From assembly GCF_016595795.1 (NCBI RefSeq), contig NZ_JAENHN010000010.1:186001-250000 (forward strand): DNA of 64,000 nucleotides, written 5' to 3'. Position 1 is the first letter of the stretch, and each line of letters starts with the position of its first letter. The notes beneath the pieces are model-generated. The model was not told the DNA's origin. It did no database searches and saw only the letters and a list, made by a program, of their open reading frames with translations. Of the stretch, positions 28,534-38,641 are shown in pieces. Origin of the DNA: Clostridium yunnanense (lineage in GTDB: Bacteria; Bacillota; Clostridia; Clostridiales; Clostridiaceae). The translations under genes were made by a program, and so were the position numbers.

Positions 28534-30036
28534 TTACCAGCCAACTCTAACTACAAGTCCTTTAGGATCATTTACATCTAGATATGCTGCTAGGCTATCA
28601 TCGAAGCAGAAACCGTAAGCAAGTCCATTGATGCTGTGATCATGCCAGAACTTAGAATAGTAATTTGAAGGTGCAGCCTTGTATAAATAGCTTGGATTGT
28701 TCCAGTTAGCAGGATCATCAACTATATGTCTATTAAGAGCAGCGCATAATTGATATTCAACTGTTTTCTCATCGTCAGTTCCTGTTACTAGGTTCCCAGC
28801 TCCAGCAAGTATATCGTAAGTTGATGGCTTACCATGGATGTATATATTAGAAGGACCACCATTTTTACTGAATACAAAGTCATTACCTATTACACGTCCA
28901 GTAAAGGTACCGCTCCAACAAGTGAAAGTAAGGTTTTTAGTAGCATAAGTACTCCAAACCTGATTTACATAACTATCATAATAGTTTGCATAAGCTCCAC
29001 CTGATTTGAAGTTATTGCCTCTGTAAGGAGGTAATATTCTATAAGGAGCTTGAAGAGTTGCTGATTCTTTAAAAGCAGCTGGTACTTCGTTTGAATATTT
29101 TGTGAATAAACCTGAACGAGTCTCAGTTTCTAACTCTCCAACAGTTCTATCAAAGCTTCCTGATTTGTTGATAAGTCTATGTTGTATTGGGAAGCCAAAT
29201 CCATCAACTCTAGTAGTGTTTCCGTGATATCCATTACCGTCTAGAGTGAATTCAACAAAATCAAAGTAAATATTTCTGTTTGGATCAGATGAATTGTTTA
29301 CATCTGGCCAAGTATATCCATTGTCAAAAGTTCTAATATAACAAGGGCTTCCAACACTTAGATACATTCTAGCTGCATAAAGTTTTGGTAGGTTAACCCA
29401 TTGCTTTTGGCTTACAGTATAGAATACATTTGCATAGTTGACATTGTTTTTTGTAAGGTGTCCAGATGCATCATTTAATGTACTTGTAAGTGGAATTACA
29501 TTTCCATTTAAGTCAACATAGCATACTTTGCCTGTAAGAGGATCAGTTCCGAAAATAGCCCAGTATATATTGCTATCTGAATAGGCACCATTTGTACCAT
29601 TAAGTATTCTGAAGGTCATAGCGCCATTTCCTGTTGGAGCAGGTACTGAAGAGGCAGCAACAGAATAGATTGAGTTAGATACTGTACCTGGAGCTGTTAT
29701 CTTAACAGAAGTCATCTTATCGTTACAATCTGCACCAACGTAAGAGGTATCAGTTGTAAAAGTCCATTTTGTACCTGTAAAATTATCATCTTGATAGATT
29801 TCAACAGTCCAACCAGAAGGGACCTTTAAAGAAGAAGCCCAATCGTTAGGAATTCCAGCAGCATTAAGCTGAGTCATTGTGTATGAACCTGCACCAAGAG
29901 TTACAGCTGTTCCACCGTAATTAGCATCTTGGTAAAAGGTTACGCCTGTTGCTGCTTTTACACTAGAGATAGGCAACAAGGTTCCCATAAAGACAGCCAC
30001 AAGGATAAAGTATAGGAATTTTTTCATTTTTGACAT
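28534..30036 (-). CDS. Secreted GH64 beta-1,3-glucanase with N-terminal beta/gamma-crystallin domain
   Basis: A 500-residue exported enzyme with a signal peptide of about 28 residues. Residues ~30-115 are a beta/gamma-crystallin domain made of two Greek-key motifs, each with the calcium pattern N/D-N/D-x-x-S/T-S (NDWASS and NDKMTS). From ~120 the rest matches GH64 (thaumatin-like) laminaripentaose-producing glucanases: MTFRILNGT, YFDFVEFTLDG, VDGFGFPI and the C-terminal FCFDDSLAAYLDVNDP. It would cut beta-1,3-glucan such as laminarin, callose or fungal wall. It is 20 bases after the GH128 gene and in the same operon. GGAGGG lies eight bases before the ATG. Confidence 0.9.
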   Translation of the reverse strand: MSKMKKFLYFILVAVFMGTLLPISSVKAATGVTFYQDANYGGTAVTLGAGSYTMTQLNAAGIPNDWASSLKVPSGWTVEIYQDDNFTGTKWTFTTDTSYVGADCNDKMTSVKITAPGTVSNSIYSVAASSVPAPTGNGAMTFRILNGTNGAYSDSNIYWAIFGTDPLTGKVCYVDLNGNVIPLTSTLNDASGHLTKNNVNYANVFYTVSQKQWVNLPKLYAARMYLSVGSPCYIRTFDNGYTWPDVNNSSDPNRNIYFDFVEFTLDGNGYHGNTTRVDGFGFPIQHRLINKSGSFDRTVGELETETRSGLFTKYSNEVPAAFKESATLQAPYRILPPYRGNNFKSGGAYANYYDSYVNQVWSTYATKNLTFTCWSGTFTGRVIGNDFVFSKNGGPSNIYIHGKPSTYDILAGAGNLVTGTDDEKTVEYQLCAALNRHIVDDPANWNNPSYLYKAAPSNYYSKFWHDHSINGLAYGFCFDDSLAAYLDVNDPKGLVVRVGW

Positions 30037-30056
30037 AATAATAGCCCTCCAAATTA

Positions 30057-31190
30057 TTAATAAATTTTGATAGAAGTAGCTTTGTCGTTAACTGTAGCGC
30101 CTACATAGGAGCTATTTGCTGTAAAGGCCCATTTTGTGCCTGTAAAATTATCATTTTCATAAAGTTCAACAGTCCAACCAGATGGTACTTTTAAAGAAGA
30201 AACCCAATCATTTGGAATTCCAGCAGCACTAAGTTGAGCCATGGTGTAATTTCCTTTTGGCAATGCGATTGAAGTTCCGCCATAGTTAGCATCTTGATAG
30301 AAAGTAGCATTGTTAACAGTTACTGTTTGATAGATTTTACCCATGCTTGTAAGATTATCATTGCTATCATATAAAGATGAGTATTTTGTTACTGGATCAG
30401 TAGGACATTTATCCATGAACCAAGCGTATCTTTCAACGAAAGGAAGACTCTCTAGCATTGCTACTACGCTCTGCATATAAGAATCTGCAGCTTGCTGAGA
30501 AACTGGAGCACTAGTCTTTATACCCCATGCATTTATATCTACTGTACCTAGTTCTGTAATCCAAATTGGCTTCTTATATTTGTTATATACATTAGTTATC
30601 TTAGTCTTTATATCATTTATTGAATTAGGGTTTGTGAAGTCAGGATAGAAGTGAAGTGCTATAAAGTCAACTCTGTAACCTTTGCTGTTAGCTTGAGTCA
30701 TAAAGTTGTCAAGCCAGCCATTATCAGGAGTAGTTGGAGCAGGGCTTCCAAGACGTAAACCTGTATTCATAAGTTGAGGCCAGTAACCTATTGCCTCATC
30801 AACAGACATAGCTGCTTGACCTGCTAAGTCAGGCTCATTGAAGGCTAAAAGATTTTTAAACTTTCCTGAAGCTTTACCCTGAGTTAGGGCTGTAATATTT
30901 GAGGAAGTTACATAATCTCTTCCCCAAACCATAGGTACATACTCCATGTTTGTAGAGGTTGTAGCACTGTAGTTAGTTGACCAGTTGTAGAACCAGCCTA
31001 CATTAAGATTGCTAAGTTTAGTAAGATTGTTATTACAGTAGTAGTTAGAAGCAACTCCTTTTTTTGATACACTTCCAACTGCTAATGCCTTTTCAGGTTT
31101 GAAAACACCGAAAAGACCTACTTGGCCTATAAGGACTAAGGACGCAAGTGAAAGAAGCAATGATTTCTTTTTAAATACTTTAGTGATCAT
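30057..31190 (-). CDS. Secreted GH128 beta-1,3-glucanase with C-terminal beta/gamma-crystallin domain
   Basis: A 377-residue exported protein with a signal peptide to about residue 37. The TIM-barrel glycosidase domain (~42-285) fits GH128 (Asl1-like): the acid/base is in AFNEPDL (Glu119), the nucleophile in WITELGT (Glu213), and ALHFYPDF lies between. Residues 295-377 are a beta/gamma-crystallin domain with the motifs NDWVSS and NDKATS, about three-quarters identical by eye to the one in the next gene. It is the first gene of the operon (GGAGG nine bases before ATG) and a partner in beta-1,3-glucan breakdown. Confidence 0.88.
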   Translation of the reverse strand: MITKVFKKKSLLLSLASLVLIGQVGLFGVFKPEKALAVGSVSKKGVASNYYCNNNLTKLSNLNVGWFYNWSTNYSATTSTNMEYVPMVWGRDYVTSSNITALTQGKASGKFKNLLAFNEPDLAGQAAMSVDEAIGYWPQLMNTGLRLGSPAPTTPDNGWLDNFMTQANSKGYRVDFIALHFYPDFTNPNSINDIKTKITNVYNKYKKPIWITELGTVDINAWGIKTSAPVSQQAADSYMQSVVAMLESLPFVERYAWFMDKCPTDPVTKYSSLYDSNDNLTSMGKIYQTVTVNNATFYQDANYGGTSIALPKGNYTMAQLSAAGIPNDWVSSLKVPSGWTVELYENDNFTGTKWAFTANSSYVGATVNDKATSIKIY

Positions 31191-31760
31191 TTTTATAATC
31201 CTCCTATTATATATTTTAAAATCTATTTAAAGTTTTAATAGATTACAGTGGTAGAAGTTAAAGAGTTTATAAAGAAAATTATTAGAGAGTTTAGATAGTT
31301 TAGGGAGTTTCAGATATATATAATCTATGAAAAAGAAATTATATTGAAATATTTAAAGATATATATAGATATTCTAGTTCTATAAATTTAAACAATACTA
31401 GAATTAATTTTAACTATTAACGGTATACTACTTGATTCATAGATTTTATATGGGAATGGTACATGCGTATATGAGTTTAAATGTGAGGAAATTAGACTTA
31501 ATAATCATTTATTAGAGTTTCCAAGTAAATGAGATTAAGTGTAAGAAACAAATATAAGATTATAAAGTTATTTATGAAATGCACATAAGTGAATAATGTA
31601 TCGTTTTATAGAAAATATTATAACATAAAATTTAGAAAGTTCCATAGAATTTGGGTAAAATTTATAAAAAAGTTATTATGAAATAGACCATAAAATAAGT
31701 GTATTTATTAAAAAAACGAGCATCATAAATACTATGAATATTATTTAAGGAGTTGAAAAA
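31191..31760. other. 570-base intergenic region with one inverted repeat
   Basis: It separates the divergent glucanase and azoreductase genes. ATTCTAGT (31371-31378) and ACTAGAAT (31397-31404) form an inverted repeat that could be an operator. I see no gene or known RNA motif and no cre-like site. Confidence 0.4.
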
Positions 31761-32366
31761 ATGAGTAAAGTATTATATATAAAAGCAAACTGCAAACCAG
31801 AAGGAGTATCAAGAACTTTTAAAATCTCAGATAGTTTTATTGAAGAGTATAAAAAACTTAATCCCAATGATGAGATAATAACCTTGGACTTATATAAAGA
31901 AGACATTAATTTCTTATCAGGAGAGGATCTTGGATCAGTATTCGGACCTAAAACTGAAGAGAGTAGGAAACATCCTGTATTGAAATATGCATATCAATTT
32001 GCTGAAGCAGATAAGTATGTAGTTGCAGCACCTATGTGGAACTTAGGCAGTCCTTCAATTCTAAAAGCATACATAGATTATGTAAGTGTTACAGGAATAA
32101 CTTTTAAGTATACAGAGCAAGGACCTGTTGGCCTTCTTCAAGGTAAAAAAGCAATTCATGTTGTGGCCAGAGGAGGAGCTTATTCTGAAGGTCCAGCTGC
32201 AGATTTTGAAATGGGAGATAGATATCTAAGAACAATCTTTGGTTTCTTTGGAATAACAGATTTTACTACCATAGCTGCAGAAATGTTAGATGTGGTTGGT
32301 CAAGATGTAGATGCTATTTTAGATGGAGCAATAAACAAGGCAAAGGATTTAGTAAAAGACTTTTAA
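31761..32366 (+). CDS. azoR: FMN-dependent NADH azoreductase
   Basis: A 201-residue flavodoxin-fold protein of the AzoR family. The N-terminal FMN loop is KANCKPEGVSRTFKIS, the middle motif is APMWNLGSPSILKAYIDYV (~90-110), and VARGGAYSEG is the third flavin-binding loop. It reduces quinones and azo compounds with NADH through a ping-pong mechanism in related enzymes. It is monocistronic with AAGGAG 9 bases upstream and a terminator at 32433-32477. The gene symbol is by family. Confidence 0.88.
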   Translation: MSKVLYIKANCKPEGVSRTFKISDSFIEEYKKLNPNDEIITLDLYKEDINFLSGEDLGSVFGPKTEESRKHPVLKYAYQFAEADKYVVAAPMWNLGSPSILKAYIDYVSVTGITFKYTEQGPVGLLQGKKAIHVVARGGAYSEGPAADFEMGDRYLRTIFGFFGITDFTTIAAEMLDVVGQDVDAILDGAINKAKDLVKDF

Positions 32367-32432
32367 TGAAAGTTGAGCTATCTTATCTGTTTAAGCTAAA
32401 ATAAGGATTTTATTAAGCTATTATAAGTATAT

Positions 32433-32478
32433 AAAAAAGAAGCTGTATAACTAAAGAATTGGTGAACAGCTTCTTTTA
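32433..32478. terminator. Bidirectional terminator
   Basis: AAAAGAAGCTGT (to 32446) and ACAGCTTCTTTT (32466-32477) pair perfectly between the convergent azoreductase and lipoprotein genes. Confidence 0.85.
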
Positions 32479-32487
32479 GATTATTAG

Positions 32488-33132
32488 TTAATTTTTTATA
32501 TCACTCTTATTAAAACTTATTACAGTTGCACCCATATCATCTGGAGTATCTGCACTTTCTAGAATGGAGTATCTAACTCCATCACCAGGATAGGTCTTGG
32601 CTATTTTAGGGGAATAAGTAGGTTGACCTTGCTCAAAATTGTTTTTATCAGCATATGTATCATAATTTATATTCTTGATGATTTGTCCATCAGTTTCGTA
32701 CTCTGCAAACTTATTTACTAAGATGCTACCGTCCTTCCCTAATGTTCCTTTTATTATACGTACATAGCCTTCTTTATGATTGTTAAACGAATCAAGAAAT
32801 TTGTCCAACATTGATATATTATATACTTCAAGTTTATCACTATTATCTTTTGAAACCATTATTACACTACCATTTTTTAGAGATTGCTCAAAATTTCTAG
32901 CCTCCTCAATATTAGGTTTCTTTAAATCAGTTGGTTCTTTAAATGATTTTTCTAAATCTTTACTGCTATTTTCACTAGATTTGTTTAAATCATTATTTTC
33001 TTGAGTTGAAGAAGTCTTAGTAGATGTTACTGTTTTATTATTTATACTTTTGTTGTTTTCCATAGTGTTAGAGCATCCGCTAAACGATGTAATTGTCACT
33101 ACAACTATGACTAAAATTATATATCTTTTCAT
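32488..33132 (-). CDS. Lipoprotein with possible DUF4362 domain
   Basis: 214 residues: lipoprotein signal peptide with lipobox FSGC (Cys19), a Ser/Lys/Asn-rich linker to about residue 75, then a compact domain. Its motifs (ARNFEQSLKNGSVIMV, GYVRIIKGTLGKDGSILV) resemble DUF4362-type Firmicute lipoproteins. It is predicted to sit on the outer face of the membrane. No function is known. GGAGG lies before the ATG, and it is monocistronic. Confidence 0.7.
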   Translation of the reverse strand: MKRYIILVIVVVTITSFSGCSNTMENNKSINNKTVTSTKTSSTQENNDLNKSSENSSKDLEKSFKEPTDLKKPNIEEARNFEQSLKNGSVIMVSKDNSDKLEVYNISMLDKFLDSFNNHKEGYVRIIKGTLGKDGSILVNKFAEYETDGQIIKNINYDTYADKNNFEQGQPTYSPKIAKTYPGDGVRYSILESADTPDDMGATVISFNKSDIKN

Positions 33133-34963
<1,831 letters not shown>

Positions 34964-34969
34964 TATAAG

Positions 34970-35010
34970 AAAAGCATGGCGGCGATACAAAAAGCTGTCA
35001 TGCTTTTTTA
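34970..35010 (+). terminator. Terminator of the GH1 gene
   Basis: AAAAGCATGgC pairs with GCtgTCATGCTTTT (small internal bulge), followed by a run of T ending at 35009. Confidence 0.8.
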
Positions 35011-35165
35011 TTCTTTAGAAAATTATATTTAGATAAAGTTTGATAAGTATTCGTAGACGGCTAAATATATATCAAAGAAAGAATAAAAAATAAAATTTAT
35101 GTCGCCTGCAAAATTTCCTTCATAAGTATTCACAAAGGCAGATATGAGAAAAATATAATTACCAG

Positions 35166-35218
35166 TTGACATGAAAATACTTCTGCAGTAGAATTAAAAT
35201 ATACTTCGGACGAAGAAT
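35166..35218 (+). promoter_or_regulatory. Promoter and operator of the MarR-ArsA region
   Basis: TTGACA (35166-35171) and TAGAAT (35189-35194) are 17 bases apart. The palindrome ATACTTCGGACGAAGAAT (35201-35218, arms CTTCG/CGAAG) covers the expected start point, fitting autorepression by the MarR protein encoded at 35238. Confidence 0.7.
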
Positions 35219-35237
35219 TAATTTTAGGAGATTTTAA

Positions 35238-35735
35238 ATGAGTAATCAGTTATTTAATTTTGAAGAAATGATATTTTATTATATTGACGAATTAAAGTTT
35301 TTACTTTTTCCTGATAAATGGGGAGAAGAATTTTTAGATTACTCTAAGAATGAAATATTAGCTCTTCTATTTTTATATAAAAGCAAGGCTGGAAACATGA
35401 CTGAGATTTCTGAGTATATTAACGCACCATTAAATACAACTACTGGGGTAATTAATAGACTTGAAAAGAAGGAAATGGTAGAAAGAAGAAGAGATGAGAA
35501 AGACAGAAGGATCGTCAATATATTACTGACGGATAAAGCACAAAAATTTATCGAAGAGCAAAAAAAGGTTATACAATATTACTTTGAAAAGATATATAAT
35601 GCATTAAGCGTTGAAGAAAAAAGTGCTGCATTAGGTATATTCAATAAGGTTATAGCTGTTATGAAGCAAGAGAAATATTCTCAAAGCGATAAAGAGAAGC
35701 AGAGTAAAAAGGTTAAAAGAATAATTATAGAATAG
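35238..35735 (+). CDS. MarR family transcriptional regulator
   Basis: 165 residues with a winged helix in the middle (MTEISEYINAPLNTTTGVI, then the wing RRDEKDRRIVNILLT) and flanking dimerisation helices; the C-terminal tail is very Lys-rich. It probably controls itself and the ArsA operon: its promoter carries a palindrome and a related site lies before arsA1 at 35766. The ligand is unknown. Confidence 0.88.
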   Translation: MSNQLFNFEEMIFYYIDELKFLLFPDKWGEEFLDYSKNEILALLFLYKSKAGNMTEISEYINAPLNTTTGVINRLEKKEMVERRRDEKDRRIVNILLTDKAQKFIEEQKKVIQYYFEKIYNALSVEEKSAALGIFNKVIAVMKQEKYSQSDKEKQSKKVKRIIIE

Positions 35736-35760
35736 CTTAGGCAACTAAGTTATTTTTTAA
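35736..35760 (+). terminator. Short terminator-like hairpin after marR
   Basis: The stem CTTAG-gcaa-CTAAG is followed by TTATTTTTT. It would partly separate marR from the ArsA genes. Confidence 0.5.
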
Positions 35761-35765
35761 AATAA

Positions 35766-35799
35766 ATACTTCGATTAAAGAACTATTCTTTTAAAGAAT
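35766..35799 (+). promoter_or_regulatory. Candidate operators before the first ArsA gene
   Basis: ATACTTCGATTAAAGAAC (35766-35783) matches the marR palindrome at 13 of 18 bases, with the arms conserved. A perfect palindrome ATTCTTTTAAAGAAT follows at 35785-35799, about 17 bases before the start codon. Confidence 0.5.
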
Positions 35800-35815
35800 T
35801 ATAGGAGGTATAAAT

Positions 35816-36982
35816 ATGGGAAGGATAATAATTTTTACAGGAAAAGGCGGTGTTGGCAAGACAACTACTGCCGCAGCACATGGAGTTAAAGCAGCAAGGC
35901 AAGGGATGAAGACACTGGTAGTAAGTACGGATATGGCACACAACTTGAGTGATTTATTCATGAAGGAAATAAAAGAAGAGCCAGTAGAAGTAGATAAAAA
36001 CTTATATGCACTGGAGATAGACCCAAACTATGAGATGAGCAAATACTACGGAAGTATTTCAGAAGCTTTTAAGAATATGATTTCCTTTAAGAACGAAGAA
36101 AATGAAGAAGCTATGGAGGACATAGTAGTATTTCCAGGAATTGAAGAACTATTTTCGTTATTAAAGATTAAAGAACTATATGAGGAAAATATATATGATT
36201 TAATCATAGTGGATTGTGCGCCTACTGGAGAAACTCTTTCTTTACTCAAGTTTCCTGAGCTTTTTTCATGGTATATGGAAAAGTTATTCCCTATTGGAAA
36301 AGTGGCTATGAAGGTATTAAGACCAGTATCAAAAATTGCTTTTAAGTTAGATATGCCTGATGAAGCGGCGATGAACGATATAGAAAAGCTATATGTAAAG
36401 CTTGGTAAATTACAGGAGCTTTTGAAAGATAGAGAAGTTTGTAGTATTAGATTAGTTACAATCCCAGAAAAGATGGTGGTTGAAGAAAGTAAGAGAAGTT
36501 ATATGTATTTAAATCTATATAATTTCAATGTTGATGGAGTCTATATCAATAGGCTTATACCAGGAGATATCGATAATAGCTTCTTCAACCAATGGATAGA
36601 ACTACAAAAAAATTACCTAGAAGAACTACAATCGGTTTTTGTTAATATTCCGATTTATAAGATAAAGTGGTACGAAACAGATGTGAATGGAATAGATGCG
36701 CTAGATAGAGTTGTAAAAGATTCTTTGGAGGATGATCATATATTTGATGTTCTTAAGATAACAAATAATGAGGTTTTTCAAATCACCGAAAATGGATATA
36801 GACTTGATGTTTACTTGCCTTTTAGTAATAAGGGAGATTTTGATCTTTTTGAGTCAGGTACAGATATAATTGTGAAGCTTGGGAACTTTAAAAGAAATAT
36901 TCCGATTCCTAATGTTATAAGAAAATATTCAATAGCCTCTGCAAAATTAAATAATGATATTTTAAGTATTTACTTTGAATAA
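35816..36982 (+). CDS. ArsA/Get3 family ATPase, first copy
   Basis: 388 residues: deviant Walker A GKGGVGKT at residues 8-15, switch I STDMAHNLSD, and switch II VDCAPTGETLSLLKFPEL. A C-terminal beta-domain of about 70 residues (YRLDVYLPFSNKGDFDL) resembles the Hsp20-like extension of bacterial ArsA homologues. It lacks the arsenite-binding cysteine set of pump ArsA, and no arsB, arsC or arsR is nearby, so arsenic export is unlikely. Get3-like ATPases handle tail-anchored or other hydrophobic clients. Its twin follows after a small gene. GGAGG lies before the ATG. Confidence 0.85.
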   Translation: MGRIIIFTGKGGVGKTTTAAAHGVKAARQGMKTLVVSTDMAHNLSDLFMKEIKEEPVEVDKNLYALEIDPNYEMSKYYGSISEAFKNMISFKNEENEEAMEDIVVFPGIEELFSLLKIKELYEENIYDLIIVDCAPTGETLSLLKFPELFSWYMEKLFPIGKVAMKVLRPVSKIAFKLDMPDEAAMNDIEKLYVKLGKLQELLKDREVCSIRLVTIPEKMVVEESKRSYMYLNLYNFNVDGVYINRLIPGDIDNSFFNQWIELQKNYLEELQSVFVNIPIYKIKWYETDVNGIDALDRVVKDSLEDDHIFDVLKITNNEVFQITENGYRLDVYLPFSNKGDFDLFESGTDIIVKLGNFKRNIPIPNVIRKYSIASAKLNNDILSIYFE

Positions 36983-36997
36983 ATGGAGGGTAATTTT

Positions 36998-37216
36998 ATG
37001 AATAAGGAATTTATAAAAAAGATGGTTAAAGCTGAGAGATATAGATATGAGGCAATAAAAGAGATATTGCCAGAAACAATTAGAAAAAAGGTTGAACAGT
37101 TAGAGCAGGATGCAATAAGTGTGCTAAAAGATACTGCGATGGAAATTATGAAGGAAGATGCTAATAAAGAGACAAAGAAGAATTCAACAAAGAAAGTGAA
37201 CATTGAATTTTCTTAA
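36998..37216 (+). CDS. Small helical protein between the two ArsA genes
   Basis: 72 residues, lysine- and glutamate-rich, predicted as two long helices (EFIKKMVKAERYRYEAIKEI; VEQLEQDAISVLKDTAMEIM) and a basic tail. There is no membrane segment, signal or metal motif. I do not recognise it. GGAGGG seven bases before the ATG at 36998 supports translation. The 15-base gap to arsA1 and 22-base gap to arsA2 put it in one operon. It may be a partner or client adaptor of the ATPases (inferred from position only). Confidence 0.7.
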   Translation: MNKEFIKKMVKAERYRYEAIKEILPETIRKKVEQLEQDAISVLKDTAMEIMKEDANKETKKNSTKKVNIEFS

Positions 37217-37238
37217 AAGGATTGGAGGAGTATTGAAT

Positions 37239-38399
37239 ATGAGAATAATACTGTATACCGGAAAAGGCGGAGTAGGAAAAACTAGTATTGCTGCAGCCAC
37301 TGCTTGCAAGATATCAAGTGAAGGAAAAAAGGTTTTAATAGTAAGTACAGATCAAGCCCATAGCCTTAGTGATTCCTTTGATATAAAACTATCCAATAAT
37401 CCATTAGAGATAAATGAAAACCTATATGCCCTTGAAATAGATTCCATTATAGAAAACGAAAATTCTTGGGCAAATATAAATAATTATATTCAGAAGCTTT
37501 TAATAGCAAAGTCAGAAAAAAGTATTGAGGCAGAGGAATTATTGGTCTTTCCAGGCTTCGAAGAGCTATTATCCTTGATAAAAATAAAGGATATATATGA
37601 TCAAGGAAAATATGATGTTTTAATAGTTGATTGTGCACCTACAGGTGAAACTATGTCGCTATTGAAATTTCCAGACTTACTTAAATGGTGGATGGAAAAA
37701 CTTTTCCCTATAAAAAGAAAAGGTGCAAAGTTTGCAAAGCCGTTAGTTGAAGCTACGATAAAAATACCTATGCCTACAGATGACGTTTTTGATGAAATAG
37801 AAAAGTTATACTCTAAGGTTGATGAGCTTCATACTCTTATGATAAACAAAGATATAGTTAGTATAAGAATAGTTACTACACCTGAAAAAATAGTAATTAA
37901 AGAGGCGAAGAGAAGTTTTTCATATCTTCATTTATTTGATTATAATGTGGATGGAGTTATTGTTAACAGAATATTTCCTGAGGATTCACTCAAAGGTTAT
38001 TTCTCAAAGTGGGGAAGTATTCAAAAGGAAAGCCTAGAGGATATATATGAAAGTTTTAAGGACATTCCAATCTTTAAATTAGAACTGATGAGTTCTGAGC
38101 TAAGAAAATATGATGTTTTAAAAGAAGTTGGCAGCAAGATATTTAGTAGAGTAGATGCTGATAAGATTCTTTTCAAAGATAAGATCTTTGATATTGAGAA
38201 ACAAGATAATGGATATAGTTTTAATATAAATATGCCTTTTATAGATAAGAAAGATTTAAAGCTTTCTCAAAAGGGAGATGAGATAACAATAACTATAAAG
38301 AATGAAAGAAGAAGCTTTGTCTTGCCAACAAAACTTCAAGCTAAAGAAATAGTTGGAGCAAAGTATGATGATGGTAAATTGCAGATATTCTTTGCTTAG
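37239..38399 (+). CDS. ArsA/Get3 family ATPase, second copy
   Basis: 386 residues with the same layout as the first copy: GKGGVGKT near the start, STDQAHSLSD, VDCAPTGETMSLLKFPDL, and a C-terminal Hsp20-like beta-domain (YSFNINMPFIDKKDLKL). Both copies keep all nucleotide-binding motifs, so both should hydrolyse ATP; family members act as dimers, making a heterodimer possible. The ATG at 37239 has GGAGGAG eight bases upstream; a longer frame from 37203 would overlap the small gene and lacks a site. Confidence 0.85.
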   Translation: MRIILYTGKGGVGKTSIAAATACKISSEGKKVLIVSTDQAHSLSDSFDIKLSNNPLEINENLYALEIDSIIENENSWANINNYIQKLLIAKSEKSIEAEELLVFPGFEELLSLIKIKDIYDQGKYDVLIVDCAPTGETMSLLKFPDLLKWWMEKLFPIKRKGAKFAKPLVEATIKIPMPTDDVFDEIEKLYSKVDELHTLMINKDIVSIRIVTTPEKIVIKEAKRSFSYLHLFDYNVDGVIVNRIFPEDSLKGYFSKWGSIQKESLEDIYESFKDIPIFKLELMSSELRKYDVLKEVGSKIFSRVDADKILFKDKIFDIEKQDNGYSFNINMPFIDKKDLKLSQKGDEITITIKNERRSFVLPTKLQAKEIVGAKYDDGKLQIFFA

Positions 38400-38446
38400 A
38401 TGTATGATAATTTGACAGAAAAATAATGTTACCAAATACAACTCAT

Positions 38447-38497
38447 ATAGAGGCAGAAGATATAAAGTTACTATAAATTCATATTTTCTACCTCTAT
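38447..38497. terminator. Hairpin between convergent arsA2 and araC genes
   Basis: ATAGAGGCAGAAgATAT pairs with ATATtTTCTACCTCTAT over a loop of about 17. T-runs are poor, so the terminator role is moderate. It overlaps an ORF-like stretch with no start codon (38416-38634). Confidence 0.45.
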
Positions 38498-38641
38498 ACT
38501 ATAAGATTATCAAACTAACCAAGTCTGAAGTTATAAAAGTACTTAACTTACCTTTTAAAGGTAAAAAATCTTATAATAATGAGTTGCAAGTAAATGCTCT
38601 AGCAAAATCAGCTAATAATACTGCTAATAACTAAGAAAAAG

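Noticed and set aside
35816-38399. Arsenic resistance operon
   Set aside because: The two ATPases lack the arsenite-binding cysteines and no arsB, arsC or arsR is present.
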